Source: a virus. Taken from it: a stretch of DNA of 21,996 bases. Positions 18,078-21,996 of the stretch are shown one piece after another. Within the stretch, counting starts at the first letter, position 1; every line of letters begins with the position of its first letter. The stretch is taken from positions 1-21,996 of IMG/VR virus record IMGVR_UViG_3300021389_000173; one strand, given 5' to 3'. A program made the position numbers and the translations under genes. The notes under the pieces were generated by a model, which had not been told where the DNA came from, ran no database searches, and was given only the letters and a program-made list of their open reading frames with translations.

Positions 18078-18085
18078 TATTTATA
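18078..18085 (-). promoter_or_regulatory. T4-type late promoter core TATAAATA before gp48
   Basis: The minus strand reads TTTTGTTATAAATAGAAAAA across this site in the 53-bp divergent gap. The predicted start would be near 18072, leaving a leader of about 30 bases before gp48. It should drive the hub unit from gp48 to the M15-like gene. The 11-mer GTTATAAATAG is shared with the plus-strand site at 18594. Confidence 0.82.
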
Positions 18086-18094
18086 ACAAAAAAC

Positions 18095-18598
18095 ATGGCT
18101 TATTCAGGTAGATATACAATCAAAAATGCATCCAAGTACAAGGGTGACACAGCCAATATAATATATAGGTCGTTGTGGGAGAAGGCTGCATTTCAGTGGT
18201 GCGACAAGAATCCTAAAGTAAAGCAATGGAGTTCTGAAGAAATTGTAGTGCCATATTACTATGAAGTAGATAAAAAATATCACAGGTATTTTGTTGACAT
18301 GAAAATAGTATTTGAAGATAAAACATTACTAGTAGAAATAAAACCTGAGAAAGAAACGCTTCCGCCCGCGGGCCCGCGAAGAACTAAGCAGTATATTTCT
18401 GAAGGATTATCTTATGTAAAGAATATGAATAAGTGGGAAGCCGCAACTGAATATGCAAGAGATAGAGGTTGGGTGTTTCAAATATGGACGGAGAAGACAT
18501 TACAAGAAATGAAGTTGTTAAAAGGACCGGTTCCGGGTAAACTGAAGAAGCTTACACCATATAAACCTTTTCGAAAAAAGCGTAGAAAAAAGTTATAA
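18095..18598 (+). CDS. gp4: Head completion protein gp4
   Basis: 167 residues (T4 gp4 is 150). The N-terminus KYKGDTANIIYRSLWEKAAF (14-33) and WSSEEIVVPY (45-54) are gp4 hallmarks. A PD-(D/E)xK/TnsA-like nuclease core is visible: Asp68 in YFVDMKI and E81-I-K83 in LLVEIKPEKE. T4 gp4 acts with gp50/gp65 in completing packaged heads before tail joining; the nuclease-like fold is known for the family, and its activity here is inferred. The C-terminus is strongly basic (FRKKRRKKL). The ATG is supported by family length although no Shine-Dalgarno sequence precedes it (AACAAAAAAC). A 17-base all-G/C patch at 18362-18378 falls in the Pro-Pro loop after the ExK motif. Confidence 0.93.
   Translation: MAYSGRYTIKNASKYKGDTANIIYRSLWEKAAFQWCDKNPKVKQWSSEEIVVPYYYEVDKKYHRYFVDMKIVFEDKTLLVEIKPEKETLPPAGPRRTKQYISEGLSYVKNMNKWEAATEYARDRGWVFQIWTEKTLQEMKLLKGPVPGKLKKLTPYKPFRKKRRKKL
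18362..18378 (+). other. All-G/C patch with two overlapping palindromes inside gp4
   Basis: Seventeen consecutive G/C bases in a strongly AT-rich genome. They contain the perfect palindromes GCCCGCGGGC (18364-18373) and CGCGGGCCCGCG (18367-18378), which could form alternative short hairpins in the mRNA. They encode the proline-rich loop Leu-Pro-Pro-Ala-Gly-Pro-Arg-Arg of gp4. No T run follows, so this is not a terminator. Confidence 0.6.
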
Positions 18599-18601
18599 AT
18601 A
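18594..18601 (+). promoter_or_regulatory. T4-type late promoter core TATAAATA overlapping the gp4 stop
   Basis: The plus strand reads AAGTTATAAATAGTCTTATG: the core overlaps the last codons of gp4 and ends only 5 bases before the next ATG at 18607. If the start lies 6 bases past the core, as in T4, transcription begins at the A of the ATG and the message is leaderless. The 11-mer GTTATAAATAG is identical to the gp48 promoter on the other strand. Confidence 0.6.
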
Positions 18602-18606
18602 GTCTT

Positions 18607-19197
18607 ATGAGTAACTTATTTCAAAAATTAGAACTTGAAGCTTTTAGAGCAGGTATTAATCCTCGTACACAAGAATCACGCGAATGGTTTCGTAAAAGAA
18701 TTCAAAGACTTACGAGAGTTAACCGTGATGCTTTAATGAGAGAAGATGAAATTAATCGTAGAGCATCTCATAGTTATGGTTCTATGTTTATGTACTTTTA
18801 TGATCCTAAGCATAAAGACAAATTGCCTTTCTATGATAGGTTTCCATTAACAATACCAGTTGAACCGGCTCCTGGCGGATTCAGAGGAATAAATTTACAT
18901 TATCTTCCTCCAGTATTAAGAGCAAAGTTTTTAGATGCATTATTAGATGCAACCAATAACAAAAAATATGATGAATCAACGAGATTTAAATTAACATACG
19001 ATTTGTTAAAAGGTGCACGTAAAATGAGATATTTTCAACCGTGTTTTAAACATTATTTGCTTGCACATGTTAAATCACGTTTTGCAGAAGTACCTGCACC
19101 TGAATGGGAAATAGCAGCATTTCTACCAACTGCACAATGGGAGAAAGCAAGTGCTGGAACAGTTTATACAGATTCAAGAAAGAAAGTAAATGGCTAA
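18607..19197 (+). CDS. Conserved T4-like marine phage protein, function unknown
   Basis: 196 residues. I recognise the pattern (FRAGINPRTQESREWFRKR, 13-31; MFMYFYDPKHKDKLPFYDRF, 60-79; PGGFRGINLHYLPP, 89-102) from proteins next to gp4 in T4-like cyanophage and pelagiphage genomes, but no function comes with it. The N-terminus is basic and helical, and the rest appears globular with many aromatic residues. There is no signal peptide or membrane segment. Its neighbours are head completion and tail-tube genes, so a virion or assembly role is likely. No Shine-Dalgarno sequence precedes the ATG; a late promoter core lies 5 bases upstream. It overlaps the next gene by 8 bases. Confidence 0.8.
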   Translation: MSNLFQKLELEAFRAGINPRTQESREWFRKRIQRLTRVNRDALMREDEINRRASHSYGSMFMYFYDPKHKDKLPFYDRFPLTIPVEPAPGGFRGINLHYLPPVLRAKFLDALLDATNNKKYDESTRFKLTYDLLKGARKMRYFQPCFKHYLLAHVKSRFAEVPAPEWEIAAFLPTAQWEKASAGTVYTDSRKKVNG

Positions 19198-19870
19198 TAG
19201 TATTGAAGATCTTAAAGCATTAATGAACACTAAGTTAGGTTTTGCAAGACCTAATAAATTTTTAGTTACATTACCATCTGTAGGTGTAGGAGGCGGTTTA
19301 CTAAATGGATTGATAGGTGCATTTAGTGCAATGGGTGGAGGAGCAAGTCCAAGAGAATTGAATATATTATGTTCAAACGCAACTATGCCAGCAAAACAAG
19401 TACTCACTAATGATAGAAGAATTGGAATGGAATTTCAAAAAGTAGCTTACGGATATGCTGTAGATGATGTAAGCATGACATTTTATTTAATGAATGATTA
19501 CGGGATAAAAGATTATTTTGATAGTTGGAGAAGTACAATACTCGATGAGTTTGGCCAAGCATCTAACTACAAGAACGAATATGCTAAAACAGTAACTATA
19601 CATCAATTAAGACAACCATTAAAAGGTTTTAGCAAACAAGTCGGGCCAATAAGATTTAATGCTGGTCTCGGCGGAGGAAGTGTCTATTCAGTAGATTTAC
19701 TTGAAGCTTTTCCAATAGCATCAAGTGCGATTGAATTGAACAATGAACTCGACGGTTTAGTGCAATTAACAGTTACATTTGCATATACAAACTGGAGAAG
19801 AGCTAGTGGTGGACAAAACTTTATCAACATGGATATTGATACACCTCTTGGCGGAATTGATATAATATAA
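19190..19870 (+). CDS. gp54: Tail-tube-fold protein, probable baseplate tube initiator gp54
   Basis: 226 residues (T4 gp54 is 320; gp19 is 163). The tail-tube fold is shown by PNKFLVTLPS (21-30), CSNATMPAKQ (61-70), VSMTFYLMNDYGIKDYFDSW (94-113) and LDGLVQLTVTFAYTNWR (187-203). These match the strand order of gp19/gp54 (for example DPLVISFRMD, then FDVTFAYR). gp54 sits on gp48 and is the first ring on which gp19 polymerises. I prefer gp54 over gp19 because the protein is longer than gp19 and lies between hub and tape-measure genes, but gp19 cannot be excluded. Residues 31-53 are a glycine-rich insert. The ATG lies within the end of the upstream gene (8-base overlap). Confidence 0.75.
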   Translation: MANSIEDLKALMNTKLGFARPNKFLVTLPSVGVGGGLLNGLIGAFSAMGGGASPRELNILCSNATMPAKQVLTNDRRIGMEFQKVAYGYAVDDVSMTFYLMNDYGIKDYFDSWRSTILDEFGQASNYKNEYAKTVTIHQLRQPLKGFSKQVGPIRFNAGLGGGSVYSVDLLEAFPIASSAIELNNELDGLVQLTVTFAYTNWRRASGGQNFINMDIDTPLGGIDII

Positions 19871-19880
19871 GGAGTGAAAC

Positions 19881-20597
19881 ATGGCGTTGCCAATATTATC
19901 TAATGATAAACCAATGTATGAGGTAGTAGTACCTTCATCACAAGAAACATTTAAATTTAGACCGTTTCTTGTAAAAGAGCAGAAAAGTTTATTGATTGCT
20001 TTTGAATCACAAGACAATAAACAAATTTTAACGACTATGCTAAATTGTATAGAATCGTGTGTGCCGGGTATAGACTTAAAAAAATTAGCTACATTTGATA
20101 TGGATTATGTTTTTACACAAATAAGAGCTAAATCTGTAGGTGAAAAAAGCACTATATTGACAAAATGCACAGAGTGTGAAGAAGAAAATAAAGTTGAAGT
20201 AAACTTAGAGCAAATCAAAATGGGAAAAGCTGAACTCAAAAACACTCTTATTCCTATAACAGATACAATAAATGTACAAATGAAATATCCTACTTATGTA
20301 GATATTGTACAACAACCTAATATTATGAAAGAAGATGCATCACAAGTTGAAGTTTTATTTCAGTCTATAAAATCTTGTATGCACGCAGTTCAGACCGGTG
20401 AAGATAACATCATTATAAGTCAAGAACCTATTGAAGAAGTTGAAAAGTTTGTTAATTCATTGACGAACCAACAGCTTGAAAAAATCACTGAGTTTGTTAA
20501 TGACATGCCTACACTAGAACATAAAGAAAAATTTAAGTGTGAAAAGTGCGGACATGATAATACATTAGCATTGAAAGGGTTACAAGATTTTTTTTAA
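19881..20597 (+). CDS. gp26: Baseplate hub protein gp26 (T4_baseplate family)
   Basis: 238 residues (T4 gp26 is 208). The N-terminus LPILSNDKPMYEVVVPSSQ and FRPFLVKEQKSLLIA (26-40) are typical of the T4_baseplate family (PF12322), which includes gp26. Two CxxC pairs, Cys96/Cys99 (TKCTEC) and Cys220/Cys223 (FKCEKCG), suggest a split zinc ribbon. T4 gp26 is needed for hub assembly. AAGGAG lies 6 bases before the ATG. The gene ends in GAT TTT TTT TAA at an eight-T run, a slippery site that would join it to the -1 frame extension downstream. Its place just before the tape measure matches tail-assembly chaperones of other phages. Confidence 0.88.
   Translation: MALPILSNDKPMYEVVVPSSQETFKFRPFLVKEQKSLLIAFESQDNKQILTTMLNCIESCVPGIDLKKLATFDMDYVFTQIRAKSVGEKSTILTKCTECEEENKVEVNLEQIKMGKAELKNTLIPITDTINVQMKYPTYVDIVQQPNIMKEDASQVEVLFQSIKSCMHAVQTGEDNIIISQEPIEEVEKFVNSLTNQQLEKITEFVNDMPTLEHKEKFKCEKCGHDNTLALKGLQDFF
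20588..20594 (+). promoter_or_regulatory. Candidate -1 ribosomal frameshift site T TTT TTT before the gp26 stop
   Basis: In the gp26 frame the codons are GAT TTT TTT TAA, giving a perfect X XXY YYZ heptamer directly followed by the stop codon, itself a known stimulator of slippage. An SD-like AAAGGG at 20574-20579 lies 8 bases upstream, comparable to the dnaX stimulator. In the -1 frame, reading continues TTA ATT AAC CTC without a stop to 20776. The run is of eight T's at 20588-20595. Confidence 0.65.
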
Positions 20598-20647
20598 TTA
20601 ACCTCTCTCATGAAACTTTGGAAAACTTTTTTAAGACCAATTTTTTA

Positions 20648-20776
20648 ATGATGCAACATTTTAATTATTCTTTAACAGAATTAGAAGGAATGTTACCGTG
20701 GGAGAGAGAGGTATATTTAATGTTACTTAATGATCATTTAGAAGAAAAAGCTCGAATAGAACAAACACGAGGATAG
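20648..20776 (+). CDS. Small gp26-extension ORF (gp51 or chaperone-like), probably read by -1 frameshift
   Basis: 42 residues from the first ATG at 20648, containing YSLTELEGMLPWEREVYLML and an acidic-basic tail. I recognise this pattern (S-L-T-E-(L/I)-x-x-M-x-P-(W/F)-E-R) from short proteins after gp26 in T4-like marine phages. No Shine-Dalgarno sequence precedes the ATG. The frame is open back to the gp26 slippery run and the added residues (LINLSHETLENFFKTNF) look like real protein. The likely product is therefore a gp26 fusion of about 298 residues, with the extension covering 20594-20776. In other tailed phages the gene pair before the tape measure gives short and frameshifted long chaperones; T4 uses gp26 and gp51 as hub assembly factors. 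Independent start or coupling remains possible. Confidence 0.7.
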   Translation: MMQHFNYSLTELEGMLPWEREVYLMLLNDHLEEKARIEQTRG

Positions 20777-20780
20777 AAAA

Positions 20781-21996
20781 ATGACAGCAACACTAGCAGA
20801 TGTCAACACAACCTTAGGCATTACTAATATAGCGTTATCAAGTGTAGTCTCTGAACAGAAAGAAACCAATAAAGGTATCTCTGCTTTTGTAGACTTCATT
20901 AAAGATAAAGATGCAGATGATGCACGTAGAGCGTTAGAAGATTCTCGAGAATCTAAGCCTATATTAAAAAGCATAGGTGGTGGAGCTTCTGCAATAGGAG
21001 GCGGATTAGTATCAGCCGGCAAATCAACTTTTGGATTTGGTAAAGGACTTCTCAGCAAGCTTGCAATTCCTGCAGGATTTGTTGGTGGGTTTTTAACAAG
21101 TTTACTTTCTTCTAAGTTACTTAGAGGAGGTATTGCTGGTTTAGGATTTATGTTTGGTGATCAAATAGCAGAAATGTTAACTGGTCCTAATGCTAAAAAA
21201 GAAGTTAAAGATCAACTAGCAGGTGCAATTAAAGGTGGCGCTCTTGGATTTTTACTTGGACCAAAGTTTGCAGCTATTGGTTTTGTTTTAGGTGGATTAA
21301 TTAAAAATGATAAAATAGATAAAGAAGCAGGTGATCTAGTAAAAACTTTAGAAGATATGAAAATTACACTACCATCATTAAGTGGAATATTTAAATCTAT
21401 TAACACCGGTGTTGCCGATGGTCTTAAAGGTATTAATGCTGTGCTAAAAGGTAACTTTAGTGTGGATTCTACTGTTGATGCATTAAAGCTTTTAGGTGGA
21501 GCTGCTTTTTTGATATCACCGGCAGGATCGTTGTTCTTACTTAAAGGAATGGCAAAAAGCAGAGTTGGCAGAGTATTAATGGCTATAGCTGGTTTAGGTG
21601 TTGCAGCAAATAGTATATTTGGTGGTGATTCAAAACAAGCTACAAGTAATCCAAACGAAATGAGAGCTAATGAAGCAAAGCCTGTAGGAGGAGATGTTGG
21701 TGGATTATCAAGTATTTTTAGTTTAGATAATATAATTGGTGTAGGTACTGCAGCTTATTTAGGTAAGCAATTATATGATCTTGGAACAGGCGCATTAGGT
21801 TTATTTAAAAAATTCGGTAAGTTTGGAAAAGTTACTGACACTGCAACAGACGCAGTAAACGTAATGCAACAAGCTAACAAAGGCCCTGGTTTTTTTAAAA
21901 CAATGGCGAATTCTCTTAAATCAGGAGCTAGTAAATTTGGTATGCTCATGACGAGAGCCGGACCTATAGCCTTACCATTAGCAGCTATAGGTAAGG
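20781..21996 (+). CDS. gp29: Tail tape measure / hub protein, gp29-like, 3' end beyond window
   Basis: Open from the ATG at 20781 to the right edge (405 codons), with GAGGAT 6 bases upstream. The sequence is rich in Gly, Ala, Leu and Lys. Several hydrophobic stretches fit the transmembrane-like segments of tape measures: about 94-124 (AIPAGFVGGFLTSLL), 148-174 (IKGGALGFLLGPKFAAIGFV), 237-256, 264-280 and 392-405. Residues 1-60 are a helical, charged head. There are few Cys or Trp and no enzyme motif. In T4, gp29 forms the inner hub and sets tail length. The position after gp26 and its extension supports this. The exact family was not matched by a specific motif, so the gp29 name rests on composition and context. 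Confidence 0.72.
   Translation, partial: MTATLADVNTTLGITNIALSSVVSEQKETNKGISAFVDFIKDKDADDARRALEDSRESKPILKSIGGGASAIGGGLVSAGKSTFGFGKGLLSKLAIPAGFVGGFLTSLLSSKLLRGGIAGLGFMFGDQIAEMLTGPNAKKEVKDQLAGAIKGGALGFLLGPKFAAIGFVLGGLIKNDKIDKEAGDLVKTLEDMKITLPSLSGIFKSINTGVADGLKGINAVLKGNFSVDSTVDALKLLGGAAFLISPAGSLFLLKGMAKSRVGRVLMAIAGLGVAANSIFGGDSKQATSNPNEMRANEAKPVGGDVGGLSSIFSLDNIIGVGTAAYLGKQLYDLGTGALGLFKKFGKFGKVTDTATDAVNVMQQANKGPGFFKTMANSLKSGASKFGMLMTRAGPIALPLAAIGK

Noticed and set aside
17505-18111. Plus-strand open frames opposite gp48
   Set aside because: They are antisense shadows; the gp48 frame has recognisable family motifs through this region.
18362-18378. G/C palindromes as a transcription terminator
   Set aside because: The site is in the middle of gp4 and no T run follows.
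20627-20646. Later T runs (TTTTTT) as additional slippery sites
   Set aside because: They fall after the gp26 stop and within the already continuous -1 frame, so no shift is needed there.

Overview
The window looks like the tail and baseplate part of the structural module of a T4-like marine myovirus. The DNA is AT-rich and tightly packed with short or overlapping gene junctions. Nearly every protein can be matched by eye to a T4 virion component or to a family known from T4-like cyanophages and pelagiphages. The low GC and these homologues fit a phage of SAR11 or of a low-GC picocyanobacterium, but no gene here fixes the host. I see no tRNA, CRISPR array, insertion sequence, integrase or metabolic gene, and no gene-free stretch longer than about 60 bases.

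Layout. Two gene blocks diverge from a 53-bp gap at 18042-18094. The leftward block (18041 to 1) encodes, in order: the tail-tube cap gp48; wedge gp53; a gp27-like hub protein; a gp5-like OB-fold plus tail-lysozyme protein; a 700-aa protein with a degenerate amidase-like domain; a separate gp5 C-terminal-like spike; a protein with a degenerate M15-peptidase-like domain; wedges gp25, gp6 and a short gp7; a gp9-like fibre or connector protein; wedge gp8; and a DUF4815-type baseplate protein cut by the left edge. The rightward block encodes: head-completion protein gp4; a conserved protein of unknown role; a tail-tube-fold gp54-like protein; gp26; a small gp26 extension in the -1 frame; and a tape-measure (gp29-like) protein cut by the right edge.

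Regulation. Four copies of the T4-type late promoter core TATAAATA, each followed by G, stand just upstream of genes. Three are on the minus strand (before gp48, gp25 and the gp9-like gene) and one is on the plus strand (before the 196-aa gene). They divide the leftward block into hub, inner-wedge and outer-baseplate units. The plus-strand copy is so close to its ATG that the transcript would be leaderless.

How the parts fit. gp27-like, gp5-like, spike, gp48 and gp54-like proteins would form the hub and tube start. gp53, gp25, gp6, gp7 and gp8 would form the wedges. The gp9-like and DUF4815 proteins would lie at the periphery where fibres attach. gp26 and its extension sit directly before the tape measure, where other tailed phages place frameshifted tail-assembly chaperones.

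Most notable points: an eight-T slippery run at the gp26 stop codon with an open -1 frame beyond it; a gp5 divided into two genes, with a non-T4 lysozyme domain; and two hub-region proteins that look like murein hydrolases that have lost catalytic residues. All homology calls come from reading the sequence and recalling families; no search was run.
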